In this document: piece by piece, positions 26,474 to 35,523 of the stretch
Numbering within the stretch: position 1 is the stretch's first letter
How the letters are laid out: each line of letters starts with the position of its first letter
Assembly (NCBI RefSeq): GCF_014644455.1
Contig: NZ_BMKS01000016.1
Coordinates: 26,254-90,253 of the forward strand
Source: Caldovatus sediminis
GTDB taxonomy: Bacteria > Pseudomonadota > Alphaproteobacteria > Acetobacterales > Acetobacteraceae
Direction: 5' to 3'
DNA length: 64,000 nucleotides
Program-made: the position numbers and the translations under genes
Notes under the pieces: generated by a model
Told to the model about the DNA's origin: nothing
Database searches by the model: none
The model's input: the letters and a program-made list of their open reading frames with translations, nothing else

Positions 26474-27829
26474 TCAGTGGGCCACGCTCCGCGCCGCCTC
26501 GGCGTAGCCGACGCGCCGCTCCGGCGGCACCGGATGGCGGCCCGCGACGCGCTCGAGCAGCATCCGCGCGTCGGCGACCAGCCCGGCCTTCACCGCGGCG
26601 TCGAGGAAGAGCTGCTCCAGCACGTCCTGCTGCGCGTGGCTGCCGCCCATGCGGTGCATGATGCCGAGCGCCGGGCGCATCGCCGCGACCGCGCCGGCGA
26701 AGTCGCCGCGTCGGTGCGCGAGCACCGCCTCGCAGACCGGGATCGCCGCGTCGCGCACCACCGCCGCGACGGTGCCGCCCGCGGTCGCGACGAATTCGCG
26801 CATCGCGTCCAGCATCCGCGCCGCCGCCTGGAAGCGGCCGGTCGCCGCGAGCGCCATCATCCAGTGCGGCAGGGTGAAGGCCGAGAGGCAGTCGCCGATC
26901 CGCGCCTCCGCCTTGTCGGCGAGCTCCGCCCAGCGCCCGCCCACCGGCACGCCGCGCAGCTCCAGGCGGAACAGCATCGAGGCGGCGTTCTGCACGTCTA
27001 TGTAGAGGTCGGGCTGCATCTGCGTGACCGGCGAGGAGAGGTCGCGGAAGCGCCGGTCGTAGAGGTCCAGCACCGCGTCCCATTCGCGCCGCTCCATGTG
27101 GAACATGGCGCGGTGCCACCAGAGGTGGTGCTTGAGGTTGTTGCCGCCCTCCCAGTGCGGCTCCAGCGCCTCGGTCCAGGCGACGCCCTCGCCGCGGCGG
27201 CCCTGCATCTCGAAGGTGTGCGCCACCGCGTGCGCCGCCCAGAGGTCGCCGCGGTCGAGCTCGATCGCGGCGCGGCCTGCGGCCTCGGCGATCAGGTAGT
27301 TGCCGCACTCCTCGTTGGCGAAGGAGCGGCAGGCGAGGACCGCGCCGTAGCCCGGAAGCGCCGCCGACCAGCGCGGCAGCACGCGCTCCACGACGCCGAG
27401 CATCCGCTCCGGCGCGCCGAGCCAGAAGGCGTTGAAGTGGTGCAGGCGGAAGGCGAGGATGTCGTGCGGGTGCTCGGCCAGGATCTCCTCCCAGGTCGCG
27501 AGCGCGCGGTCGAGCGCGCCTGCGACCCAGTGGCCGAGGGCGGCGGCGTGCATGCGCTCGCGCGGGGTGGCGCGCTCGGTGGCGGCGAGCGCGCGCGCCT
27601 GCGCCGCGCGCGCGCGGTCGAGCTGGGCGCTGTTGTAGGCGAGCATGGCGAAGCTGCCGGCCAGCACCTGCGCCATGCCGCATTCCGGATCGGCGGCGAG
27701 CAGCGCCTTGAGGTGGGTCGAGGCGTCCAGGCGGTAGCGCAGATAGGCGGCGACGGTGGCATCGAAGGCGGCGACGGCCTCCGCCGAGGCGGCGGTGAGC
27801 ACCAGACCCTGGGCGTCGCGCAGCGTCAT
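26474..27829 (-). CDS. TTC38-like tetratricopeptide protein
   Basis: A 451-residue protein that follows the tetratricopeptide repeat protein 38 (TTC38) pattern: an N-terminal FDATVAAYLRYRLD block, ERMHAAALGHWVAGALDRAL, HPHDILAFRLHHFNAFWLG, and HHLWWHRAMFHMERREWD in the middle. Bacterial members are soluble helical-repeat proteins without known activity. There is no signal peptide. It lies between two related small secreted proteins on the other strand: convergent with the first and divergent from the second. Its start faces the 270-bp gap that must also hold the promoter of the second. Confidence 0.85.
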   Translation of the reverse strand: MTLRDAQGLVLTAASAEAVAAFDATVAAYLRYRLDASTHLKALLAADPECGMAQVLAGSFAMLAYNSAQLDRARAAQARALAATERATPRERMHAAALGHWVAGALDRALATWEEILAEHPHDILAFRLHHFNAFWLGAPERMLGVVERVLPRWSAALPGYGAVLACRSFANEECGNYLIAEAAGRAAIELDRGDLWAAHAVAHTFEMQGRRGEGVAWTEALEPHWEGGNNLKHHLWWHRAMFHMERREWDAVLDLYDRRFRDLSSPVTQMQPDLYIDVQNAASMLFRLELRGVPVGGRWAELADKAEARIGDCLSAFTLPHWMMALAATGRFQAAARMLDAMREFVATAGGTVAAVVRDAAIPVCEAVLAHRRGDFAGAVAAMRPALGIMHRMGGSHAQQDVLEQLFLDAAVKAGLVADARMLLERVAGRHPVPPERRVGYAEAARSVAH

Positions 27830-28099
27830 CTCCCTTCCCTCCCTGGCGGCCGGGCGATCATGCGGCGGGCCGCGTAGCCGGACGCATCATGCCGCCGCGG
27901 GGCGGCGCGCGGGAAGCCGCGTTCCGCCCGCGCGACGCCGCGCCACAGCGCGCCCGGCGCTGCCGCAACGCGCGACATCGCGGCCGTAACCCGCGAAACC
28001 CGAATCCCCATGCGGCGGCATCATCCTGAAACGCGCCTCCCTTACCTCTCGCCGCGTCGGCCGGACGGGCCGAGACCCAGAGAGACAAGGAACGAGACC

Positions 28100-28465
28100 A
28101 TGAGCATCTTCCGCAACACCGCGCTGGCCGCCCTGCTGGCGCTCGGCACCGCCGCCGGCGCGGCGCAGGCCCAGACCGTCACCGAGGCGGACCTCCGCGC
28201 GTATGTCCCGCCCGGCGCGGGCAACGTCGTCGGGGGCGGCAGCGCGGCGGTGATCGGCAGCGCCGACAACCTGTCCGTGGTGCACAGCGGGCGGGGCCCG
28301 GCGCAGGCGGGACGCGACGCCCGCGTGTCGATGGACTCGGGCGAGGTCCAGATCGAGTACCTCGATCCGGCGCCGACCGGACCGGGCCGCCCCGCCGCGC
28401 TGACGGGCGGCGCCGACGACAACTCCGTGGTCTATTTCGACGTCGTGCGCCCCGGCCGGGGCTGA
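28100..28465 (+). CDS. Small secreted protein with two copies of a GG-DN module
   Basis: A 121-residue protein with a signal peptide (MSIFRNTALAALLALGTA...AQAQ). The mature part holds a degenerate internal duplication: NVVGGGSAAVIGSADNLSVV then AGRD, and IEYLDPAP...GGADDNSVVYF then PGRG. The secreted protein at 26114 carries one such module. The family is not known to me; exported, Gly-rich and free of cysteine and enzyme motifs, it could be structural or bind a surface partner. The ATG at 28100 follows AAGGAACGAGACC. The frame is open 30 codons upstream but that stretch lacks a signal peptide. Confidence 0.75.
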   Translation: MSIFRNTALAALLALGTAAGAAQAQTVTEADLRAYVPPGAGNVVGGGSAAVIGSADNLSVVHSGRGPAQAGRDARVSMDSGEVQIEYLDPAPTGPGRPAALTGGADDNSVVYFDVVRPGRG

Positions 28466-28493
28466 GGCCCATGCAGGCTGCAGCCTCCATCCT

Positions 28494-28523
28494 GCTCCGC
28501 TCCGCTGCGTCGCGGAGCGGAGC
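28494..28523. terminator. Strong hairpin between convergent genes
   Basis: GCTCCGCTCCG at 28494-28504 pairs perfectly with CGGAGCGGAGC at 28513-28523 across an eight-base loop. It lies 29 bp after the secreted-protein stop, upstream of the dut 3' end. No T-run follows. I see nothing else in the 276-bp gap. Confidence 0.45.
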
Positions 28524-28741
28524 GGGGGAAGGGAAGAGCGTCGGGATTCCCGTGGTGCCCCTGCACGGCCCTCGGGTTCCTGGCGCCCCGTCGAGGATGT
28601 CCCGAGCCACCTGCCGGCCACGCCCCGCGCCACCACGCCCTCGCTGTGCTCCCACGCGCCTCGCGCCGGGCCTCCTGTGCGGGTGCGGCCGAGATCGCCG
28701 GATTCGCGGCGGCTCCCGCGCGCTGGCGGCGGCCGCGCCGC

Positions 28742-29209
28742 TCAGCCCGTACCGGTGCTGCCGAAGCCGCCGGCGCCGCGCGCCGTGTCGGGCAGCGCCG
28801 CCACCTCGCGCCAGACGGCGCGCACGACCGGGGCGAGCACGGCCTGGGCGATGCGCATGCCGCGCTCGATCGTGAAGGGCGCGGCGCCGGCGTTGAGCAC
28901 GATCACCTGCACCTCGCCCCGATAGTCCTCGTCCACCGTGCCCGGGCTGTTCGGCAGCACGATGCCGTGGCGCAGCGCCAGGCCGGAGCGCGGGCGGATC
29001 TGCAGCTCGTGCCCGGGGGGCAGCGCGACGCGGAGCCCCGTCGGGATCAGCGCGCGCTCGCCGGGCCGGATCGTGACCGGCTCCGCCACCGCGGCGAGCA
29101 GGTCCATCCCCGCCGCGCCGGGCGTGGCATAGGAGGGCAGCGGCAGGCCCTCGGCATGCGGCAGGCGCAGCACCGCGACCTCGGCGGGCGGCGGCAGCGC
29201 GCCGGTCAT
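28742..29209 (-). CDS. dut: dUTP diphosphatase
   Basis: A 155-residue trimeric dUTPase that splits dUTP to dUMP and pyrophosphate, keeping uracil out of DNA. The five motifs are visible: [20 protein letters not shown], the uracil-binding region with [13 protein letters not shown] (motif III, Val in place of the usual Ile), a central [15 protein letters not shown], and the C-terminal [11 protein letters not shown] arm. Its ATG overlaps the coaBC stop (ATGA), so it is coupled to coaBC. The coaBC-dut pairing is widespread in Proteobacteria. Confidence 0.95.
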   Translation of the reverse strand: MTGALPPPAEVAVLRLPHAEGLPLPSYATPGAAGMDLLAAVAEPVTIRPGERALIPTGLRVALPPGHELQIRPRSGLALRHGIVLPNSPGTVDEDYRGEVQVIVLNAGAAPFTIERGMRIAQAVLAPVVRAVWREVAALPDTARGAGGFGSTGTG

Positions 29210-30402
29210 GCGAACGCCGCCGCGATGCGCGCCGCGAGGCGCCGCGCCACCTCCTCCTTCGGCAGGCGCGGCCAGTCCTCGACGCCCTCCGCCGTGACCA
29301 GGTGCACCGCGTTCTCCGCCCCGCCCATCACGTCGCCGGAGACGTCGTTGGCCACGATCCAGTCGCAGCCCTTCTTCGCGCGCTTGGCGACGGCGTTGGC
29401 GACCACCTCCTCGGTCTCCGCGGCGAAGCCGACGACGAGGCGCGGCCGCCGCGCATGGGCCGCGAGCGTGGCCAGGACGTCCGGGTTGAGCGCGAGGGCG
29501 AGCGGCGGCGGCGGCTGGCCCGGCACCTTCTTGATCTTCCGCTCCGCCGCCGCGGCCACGCGCCAGTCCGCCACCGCCGCGGCGCAGACCGCGATGTCGG
29601 CGGGCAGCGCCGCCTCGCAGGCGGCGAGCATCTCGCGCGCGCTCTCCACCCGCCGCACCGTCACGCCGGGCGGATCGGCCAGCGCGACCGGGCCCGAGAC
29701 GAGCGTCACGCGCGCGCCGAGCGCGGCGAGGGCGGCGGCGATCGCATGGCCCTGCCGGCCGGAGGAGCGGTTGGCGATGTAGCGCACCGGATCAATCGCC
29801 TCGTGCGTCGGGCCGGAGGTGACGATGGCGTGCCGGCCGGCGAGGGGGCCGGCGGGCGCGAGCAGCGCCTCGATGGCGGCGAGGATCTCGGCCGGCTCGG
29901 CGAGGCGGCCGGGGCCGCTTTCCGGCTCCGCCATCGGCCCCTCGTTCGGCCCCACGCACCGCACGCCGCGGGCGCGCAGCGTCGCGAGGTTCGCCTGCGT
30001 CGCCGGATGGGTCCACATGCTCGGGTTCATCGCCGGCGCGATCAGGACCGGCCGGTCGGTGGCGAGCAGCACGGTGCTGGCGAGGTCGTCGCAGAGGCCG
30101 AGCGCCATCTTCGCCATCAGGTCGGCCGAGGCCGGCGCCACCACCACCAGGTCGGGCAGGCGGGCGAGGCGGATGTGGCCGACCTCCGCCTCCCCGGCGA
30201 GCGACCAGAGGTCCTGGTGCACCGCCTCGCCGCTGATCGCCTGCAGGGCGTGCGGGGTGACGAAGCGGGCGCCGGCCGCGGTCAGCAGGCCGGTGACCGC
30301 GGCCCCCGCCTTGCGCAGCAGGCGGGCGAGCTCAAGCGCCTTGTAGCCGGCGACGCTGCCCGCGACGATCAGCAACACGCGCTTGCCGGAAAGCGGGGTC
30401 AT
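29206..30402 (-). CDS. coaBC: Bifunctional phosphopantothenoylcysteine decarboxylase / phosphopantothenate-cysteine ligase
   Basis: A 398-residue bifunctional enzyme for two steps of coenzyme A synthesis. The N-terminal flavoprotein (CoaC, about 1-190) opens with [19 protein letters not shown] and has [15 protein letters not shown] and the PAMN motif in [14 protein letters not shown]. The C-terminal ligase (CoaB) has [20 protein letters not shown], then KIKK and VGFAAETE. Length is standard. It lies just upstream of dut, with a four-base overlap, in the gene block that leads to the replication cluster. Confidence 0.95.
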   Translation of the reverse strand: MTPLSGKRVLLIVAGSVAGYKALELARLLRKAGAAVTGLLTAAGARFVTPHALQAISGEAVHQDLWSLAGEAEVGHIRLARLPDLVVVAPASADLMAKMALGLCDDLASTVLLATDRPVLIAPAMNPSMWTHPATQANLATLRARGVRCVGPNEGPMAEPESGPGRLAEPAEILAAIEALLAPAGPLAGRHAIVTSGPTHEAIDPVRYIANRSSGRQGHAIAAALAALGARVTLVSGPVALADPPGVTVRRVESAREMLAACEAALPADIAVCAAAVADWRVAAAAERKIKKVPGQPPPPLALALNPDVLATLAAHARRPRLVVGFAAETEEVVANAVAKRAKKGCDWIVANDVSGDVMGGAENAVHLVTAEGVEDWPRLPKEEVARRLAARIAAAFA

Positions 30403-30465
30403 GGCGAGGCCGAGCCTAGCGCGCGCGGCCGGCTTCGGCCATGGCGCGAGCCGGCGGCCGCGCCC

Positions 30466-31221
30466 TCACAGCCGCCAGCCCGTGTGGATGGCGACGATGC
30501 CGCCGGAAAGGTTGCGGTACGCCACCCGCTCCAGCCCCGCCGTGCGCATCATCGCCGCCAGCGTCTCCTGGTCGGGGAAGGTGCGGATGCTCTCGGCCAG
30601 GTACTCGTAGGCGGCGCGGTCCCGCGCGACGCGCGCGCCGATCTCGGGCAGCACCCTGAACGACCAGGCGTCGTAGAGCGGCACCAGGGGCGCGATCTCG
30701 AGGCGCGAGAACTCCAGGCAGTGGAACCGCCCGCCCGGGCGCAGCACGCGGCGCGCCTCGCGCAGCACCGCGTCCTTGTCGGTGCAGTTGCGCAGGCCGA
30801 AGGCGATCGAGACCTTCTCCACCGAGCGGTCGGGCAAGGGCAGGCGCTCGGCGTCGGCGCAGAGGAAGGAGAGGCCGGCGGCGAGGCCGCGCTCCAGCGC
30901 CCTCCCCTCGGCCACCTCCAGCATGGCGGGGTTGACGTCGGACAGGATCACCCGCCCGGCGCCGCGCTCCAGCGCCGCGAAGGCGATGTCCCCCGTGCCG
31001 CCGGCGAGGTCGAGCAGCGTCTCCCGCGGGCTCGCGCCGATCGCCGCGACGAAGGCGCGCTTCCACAGCCGGTGGACGCCGAGCGACATCAGGTCGTTCA
31101 TCAGGTCGTAGCGCGGCGCCACGCTCTCGAACACCTGGCGCACGAGGCCGGCCTTGGCCGCACGCGGCACCTCGCGGAAGCCGAAATCGGTGCTATCGGG
31201 GGAGCGGCCCTCGGCGGTCAT
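30466..31221 (-). CDS. ubiE: Demethylmenaquinone/ubiquinone C-methyltransferase UbiE
   Basis: A 251-residue class I methyltransferase that adds the C-methyl group in ubiquinone (and menaquinone) synthesis. [19 protein letters not shown] and [18 protein letters not shown] are UbiE signatures; motif I is [13 protein letters not shown], and [11 protein letters not shown] is the second UbiE block. It is divergent from mutM with 40 bp between them, the usual alphaproteobacterial arrangement. A Met four codons upstream (31233) is an alternative start; neither has a clear ribosome-binding site. Confidence 0.94.
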   Translation of the reverse strand: MTAEGRSPDSTDFGFREVPRAAKAGLVRQVFESVAPRYDLMNDLMSLGVHRLWKRAFVAAIGASPRETLLDLAGGTGDIAFAALERGAGRVILSDVNPAMLEVAEGRALERGLAAGLSFLCADAERLPLPDRSVEKVSIAFGLRNCTDKDAVLREARRVLRPGGRFHCLEFSRLEIAPLVPLYDAWSFRVLPEIGARVARDRAAYEYLAESIRTFPDQETLAAMMRTAGLERVAYRNLSGGIVAIHTGWRL

Positions 31222-31261
31222 GGGCAAGACCATAGCGCCGCGGGGCGGAAGGGGAAGCCTC

Positions 31262-32161
31262 ATGCCGGAACTGCCCGAGGTCGAGACGGTGATGCGCGGA
31301 CTCTCCGCGGTGCTGGCCGGCCGGCGCATCGTGCGGGCGGAGGTGCGGCGGGAGGGCATGCGCTTTCCCTTCCCGCCCGGGCTCAAGGAACGGCTGGAGG
31401 GCCGGCGCGTGCTCGGCTTCCGCCGCCGCGGCAAGTACATCCTGATGCGGCTCGAGGGTGGCGAGAGCGTGCTGATCCATCTCGGCATGTCCGGGCGCAT
31501 GGTGGCGCGGCGGGCCGGGGCCCCTCCGGCGCCGCGGTTCGGCCCGCAGGGGGCCGCCTCGGACGCGCGCGGCGGGACCGCCCCGCCGGACGCGCACGAG
31601 CACCTGGTGATCGAGACCGAGGACGGCATGCGCATCGGCTTCGTGGACCCGCGCCGCTTCGGCTGCGTGGACCTGGTGCCGACCGCGGAGGAGGACCGGC
31701 ACCGGCTGCTGCGCGGCCTCGGGCCGGAGCCGCTGGACGATTCCTTCACGCCCGAGGTGCTGTCCGCCGCCCTCGCCGGCCGGCGGACCTCGATCAAGGC
31801 GGCGCTGCTCGACCAGCGGGTGGTCGCGGGCCTCGGCAACATCTACGCCTGCGAGGCGCTGTTCCGCGCCGGCATCTCGCCGCGCCGCGCGGCGCACACC
31901 ATCCCGGGCGAGCGCGCCGCGCGCCTGGTGTCGGCGATCAAGGCGGTGCTCGAGGAGAGCATCCGCGCCGGCGGCTCGTCCCTGCGCGACTACGTCCGCG
32001 CGGACGGCGAGATCGGCGCCTTCCAGGAGCGCTTCGCGGTCTACGGCCGCGAGGGCCAGCGCTGCGAGCGCTGCCCCGGCCCGCCGCGGTGCCGGGGCGG
32101 CATCCGCCGCATCGTGCAGGCCGGCCGTTCTACCTTCTACTGCCCCCTGACCCAGCGTTGA
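31262..32161 (+). CDS. mutM: Formamidopyrimidine-DNA glycosylase, with an altered zinc finger
   Basis: A 299-residue base-excision enzyme that removes 8-oxoguanine and FaPy. The start PELPEVETV supplies the catalytic Pro and Glu, and Lys58 in RRRGKYILM is the conserved beta-turn lysine. The helix-two-turn-helix region has [14 protein letters not shown]. The C-terminal zinc finger is odd: Cys268 and Cys271 (CERC), an extra Cys277, then Cys294, and Thr297 where the fourth ligand Cys normally sits (CPLTQR for CxxCQ). There is a proline-rich insert of about six residues between the first pair and the rest. The enzyme may still bind zinc through Cys277. The frame extends 36 codons upstream, which I ignore. 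Confidence 0.94.
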   Translation: MPELPEVETVMRGLSAVLAGRRIVRAEVRREGMRFPFPPGLKERLEGRRVLGFRRRGKYILMRLEGGESVLIHLGMSGRMVARRAGAPPAPRFGPQGAASDARGGTAPPDAHEHLVIETEDGMRIGFVDPRRFGCVDLVPTAEEDRHRLLRGLGPEPLDDSFTPEVLSAALAGRRTSIKAALLDQRVVAGLGNIYACEALFRAGISPRRAAHTIPGERAARLVSAIKAVLEESIRAGGSSLRDYVRADGEIGAFQERFAVYGREGQRCERCPGPPRCRGGIRRIVQAGRSTFYCPLTQR

Positions 32162-32219
32162 GGCGCCGCCGGTCCTGCGCTAGACGGGCGCACCCCCTCA
32201 ACCGGAGGACCGACGCGCC

Positions 32220-32999
32220 ATGGCCGAGTACGGCATGATCCTGGTCGAGACCCAGGGCAGGGTCGGCGTGATCCGCCTGAACCGCCCGCAGGCCCTGAAC
32301 GCGCTCTGCGACCGGCTGATGGACGAGCTCGGGCAGGCGCTGCTCGCCTTCGACGCCGACGACGCGGTCGGCGCGATCGTGCTGACCGGCAGCGAGAAGG
32401 CCTTCGCCGCCGGCGCCGACATCAAGGAGATGCGCGACCGCACCTATCCCGCCGTCTATCGCGACGACTGGATCGGCGAGAAGTGGGAGACGGTGCTCAG
32501 GGTGCGCAAGCCCGTGATCGCCGCGGTCGCCGGCTTCGCCCTCGGCGGCGGCTGCGAGCTGGCGATGATGTGCGACATCATCCTGGCGGCGGAGAACGCG
32601 AAGTTCGGCCAGCCCGAGATCAATCTCGGCGTCATCCCGGGCGCCGGCGGCACCCAGCGGCTGACGCGGGCGGTCGGCAAGTCCAAGGCGATGGAGATGA
32701 TCCTCACCGGCCGGATGATGGACGCCGCCGAGGCGGAGCGGTCGAACCTCGTCGCCCGCGTGGTGCCGACCGGGCAGCTCCTGGACGAGGCGGTGAAGCT
32801 CGGCGAGCGGATCGCCTCGCTCTCCGCCCCCTCCGTCGCGATGGCGAAGGAGGCCGTGAACGTCGCCCACGAGACGACGCTGCGCGAGGGCGTGCGCTTC
32901 GAGCGGCGGCTGTTCCTCTCCCTGTTCGCGACCGAGGACCAGAAGGAGGGGATGGCGGCCTTCGTCGAGAAGCGCAAGCCGAACTTCCGCAACGCCTGA
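32220..32999 (+). CDS. Enoyl-CoA hydratase
   Basis: A 259-residue crotonase-fold enzyme that hydrates trans-2-enoyl-CoA in beta-oxidation. The oxyanion-hole residues lie in [11 protein letters not shown] and [11 protein letters not shown]; the catalytic glutamates are those in the GCELA block region and [24 protein letters not shown] lies upstream of the ATG. It sits between mutM and rpsT, a conserved alphaproteobacterial order, and is probably housekeeping rather than part of a pathway cluster. Confidence 0.92.
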   Translation: MAEYGMILVETQGRVGVIRLNRPQALNALCDRLMDELGQALLAFDADDAVGAIVLTGSEKAFAAGADIKEMRDRTYPAVYRDDWIGEKWETVLRVRKPVIAAVAGFALGGGCELAMMCDIILAAENAKFGQPEINLGVIPGAGGTQRLTRAVGKSKAMEMILTGRMMDAAEAERSNLVARVVPTGQLLDEAVKLGERIASLSAPSVAMAKEAVNVAHETTLREGVRFERRLFLSLFATEDQKEGMAAFVEKRKPNFRNA

Positions 33000-33141
33000 G
33001 CGTGCGCCGGCGCACGGCGCCGGCCACGCCTTGACTGGGCCGGGGGCGGCGACTAGAACCCCGGCCTTCGCCGTGGCGGGCCGCTTCCGGTCCCGCGCGG
33101 CGCCCCCCTCGAACGACGTCCGGTCCGAAACCCGATCAGTC

Positions 33142-33435
33142 ATGGCGAACACGGCTTCCGCGCGCAAGCGCATCCGGCAGACGGAGAAGCGCACCGCCCG
33201 CAACAAGGCGCGCCGCTCCCGCGTGCGCACCTTCCTCCGCAAGGTGGAGCAGGCGATCTCCGGCGGCGACCACACGGCGGCGCAGGAGGCGTTCCGCGCC
33301 GCCCAGCCGGAGCTGCATCGCGCGGTGAGCAAGGGCGTGCTCCACCGCAATACGGTGGCGCGCAAGCTGTCGCGCCTGGCGGCGCGCATCAAGGCGATCG
33401 GGCAGGGCGCTGGCGGAGCGGGCGCGCCGGCCTGA
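33142..33435 (+). CDS. rpsT: 30S ribosomal protein S20
   Basis: A 97-residue, highly basic protein. [20 protein letters not shown] followed by [16 protein letters not shown] and [18 protein letters not shown] is the S20 pattern. It binds 16S rRNA and is one of the early assembly proteins. It sits just upstream of dnaA, as in many Alphaproteobacteria. The ATG at 33142 follows a poor ribosome-binding site, which fits the known low-efficiency start and self-regulation of S20 in E. coli, though autoregulation is not shown here. Confidence 0.96.
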   Translation: MANTASARKRIRQTEKRTARNKARRSRVRTFLRKVEQAISGGDHTAAQEAFRAAQPELHRAVSKGVLHRNTVARKLSRLAARIKAIGQGAGGAGAPA

Positions 33436-33759
33436 TCCCGCGCGGCGCCTGACGCCGCGGCGAGGTGTCCCGCCGCGGCGCCTGCGGCCGCGGTACCATC
33501 GAGGGCAGGGTGCGGAAGACCGCGTGACGCGGTTTCCGCAGGGCGGGCGCGTGCGCCGGTCCGCCTCCCTTCGCGCCGATGCATGCCGCGCGCAGTTTGC
33601 CGTTGGCGGCCCTTCCCCGCCACGATATCGTCCGCCACCGCTCAGCGCGCATCCGGGCCGTTCGCCTCGCGTTGGCGTGCCGGGCAGGCGCGATCGCCGG
33701 ATCCGGGCGGTCCGCGGCGAGGGACGGAGACGCGTCTGACAGGGGTGGCCTGACGCCGC
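33436..33759. other. Gap between rpsT and dnaA: hairpins but no DnaA-box cluster
   Basis: A 324-bp gap. It holds two hairpins, the one listed at 33453-33480 and a second at 33512-33539 (GCGGAA, a bulged G, ACCGCG, then TGA and CGCGGTTTCCGC). I looked for TTATCCACA-type DnaA boxes and AT-rich unwinding sequence and found neither, so it is not a visible origin. The dnaA promoter should lie in its right half. Open frames here are noise. Confidence 0.6.
33453..33480 (+). terminator. Probable rpsT terminator stem
   Basis: CGCCGCGGCG occurs at 33453-33462 and again at 33471-33480; being self-complementary, the two copies form a perfect 10-bp stem with an eight-base loop (AGGTGTCC), 17 bases after the rpsT stop. 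A T-run is missing. Confidence 0.45.
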
Positions 33760-35307
33760 ATGGAGAAGCATTCCGGCATGACCCCATCCGGCAGAGGCGC
33801 GGCGGCGTCCGCATCCGCGACGGTCTCCGCCGAGCGGCAGTTGGCGGAAGCATGGGCGCGCGTCCGGGGACGCCTGCGCGACGAGGTCGGCGAGGTCGAG
33901 TACCGCACCTGGCTGCGCCAGATGACGCTCGCCGGCGTCGAGGGCGACGAGGCCATCGTGCAGTTGCCGACCCGCTTCCTGCGCGACTGGGTGCGCGGCC
34001 ATTACGGAGACCGGCTGCGCGCGCTCTGGCAGCAGGAGTATCCCGGCGTACGCCGCGTCGAGGTGCGCGTCGCGCGCGCCGCCGCCGCGCCCCCCGCCGC
34101 CAGCGCGGACGGCGCCGGGACGGCGGCCTCTCTCGCCCGCACGCCCGCCGGCCATGACAGCGCCGGCCAGACGGACGGCGGACGCGCGGACGCCGATGGC
34201 CTCGCCGAACCGCTGGCGACCGTGCGGACCGCCGCCGCGCGCCCGCCCTCGGCCTCGGCGGCCGATCCCCGCACCACGGAATGGGCGGCGCCGCTCGATG
34301 CGCGCTTCACCTTCGACAGCTTCGTCGTCGGCAAGCCGAACGAGTTCGCCTACGCCTGCGCCCGCCGCGTCGCCGAGCGGCCGGCGAGCCCGGGCTTCAA
34401 CCCGCTCTTCCTCTACGGCGGCGTCGGCCTCGGCAAGACCCACCTGATGCACGCCGTCGCCTGGGCGATCCGCGAGACGCACCCGACGAAGACCGTGGCG
34501 TACATGAGCGCCGAGAAGTTCATGTACCGCTTCATCGCCGCGCTGCGCAGCCAGTCCACGATGGAGTTCAAGGAATCGCTCCGCGCCGTGGACGTGCTGA
34601 TGATCGACGACCTGCAGTTCCTGATCGGCAAGGACAACACGCAGGAGGAGTTCTTCCACACCTTCAACGCGCTGGTGGACGCCGGCAAGCAGATCGTCGT
34701 CAGCGCCGACAAGTCGCCCTCCGACCTCTCCGGCCTCGAGGACCGGCTGCGCACCCGGCTCGGCTGCGGCATGGTGGCCGACATCCACGCCACCACCTAC
34801 GAGCTGCGCCTCTCGATCCTGCAGGCCAAGGCCGCGGCGGCGGGCGTGCCGGTGCCGCCCAAGGTGATGGAGTTCCTCGCCCACAAGATCACCTCGAACG
34901 TGCGCGAGCTGGAGGGCGCGCTGAACCGGCTGATCGCGCACGCCAACCTGTTCGGCCGCCCGATCACGCTGGAGGGCGCGCAGGAGGTGCTGCACGACAT
35001 CCTGCGCGCGCACGACCGGCGGGTGACGATCGAGGAGATCCAGAAGCGCGTCGCCGAGCACTACAACATCCGGCTGACCGACATGAGCAGCGCCCGGCGC
35101 GCGCGCAACGTCGCCCGCCCGCGCCAGGTGGCGATGTACCTCGCCAAGCAGCTCACCTCGCGGAGCCTGCCCGAGATCGGCCGGCGCTTCGGCAACCGCG
35201 ACCACACCACGGTGATGCACGCGGTGAGCCGCGTCGCCGAGCTGATGCAGCAGGACGCCGCCTTCGCCGAGGACGTCGAGCTGCTGCGGCGGATGCTGGA
35301 GACCTGA
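33760..35307 (+). CDS. dnaA: Chromosomal replication initiator protein DnaA
   Basis: A 515-residue initiator. Domain I is at 25-90 (WARVRGRLRDEVGEVEYRTWL), domain II is a long Ala-rich linker (about 110-175), domain III is the AAA+ core with FNPLFLYGGVGLGKTHLMHA (Walker A near 220-228) and VLMIDDLQFL (Walker B near 280), and domain IV ends with the DNA-binding signature RFGNRDHTTVMHAV (near 477-490). The linker is longer than in E. coli, normal for GC-rich Alphaproteobacteria. A Met at codon 7 is an alternative start. It is followed by dnaN on the same strand. Confidence 0.97.
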   Translation: MEKHSGMTPSGRGAAASASATVSAERQLAEAWARVRGRLRDEVGEVEYRTWLRQMTLAGVEGDEAIVQLPTRFLRDWVRGHYGDRLRALWQQEYPGVRRVEVRVARAAAAPPAASADGAGTAASLARTPAGHDSAGQTDGGRADADGLAEPLATVRTAAARPPSASAADPRTTEWAAPLDARFTFDSFVVGKPNEFAYACARRVAERPASPGFNPLFLYGGVGLGKTHLMHAVAWAIRETHPTKTVAYMSAEKFMYRFIAALRSQSTMEFKESLRAVDVLMIDDLQFLIGKDNTQEEFFHTFNALVDAGKQIVVSADKSPSDLSGLEDRLRTRLGCGMVADIHATTYELRLSILQAKAAAAGVPVPPKVMEFLAHKITSNVRELEGALNRLIAHANLFGRPITLEGAQEVLHDILRAHDRRVTIEEIQKRVAEHYNIRLTDMSSARRARNVARPRQVAMYLAKQLTSRSLPEIGRRFGNRDHTTVMHAVSRVAELMQQDAAFAEDVELLRRMLET

Positions 35308-35523
35308 ACCGCGGCCGGCGCGCCGGCCGCCCCCGCGGCGCCCTTCCGCCCTACCGGACGGCTTCTCGCCCTCGACGGCCGCTGCTAGAGTGCGCGCCCC
35401 GCCGCGCCGGCGGGGGCCGGCGCGTCCTTGCGGCGGGCCGGGACCCGGCGCGGCCGGGATGGGGAAGCAGGGGGAGTCGGGGCGGAATCCCGGCTCCGGC
35501 GGCGTCGGGAAGAATCGGGTGCC

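Noticed and set aside
28010..28099. 30-codon extension of the second small secreted protein
   Set aside because: It would bury the signal peptide. The ATG at 28100 gives a standard Sec signal at the N-terminus.
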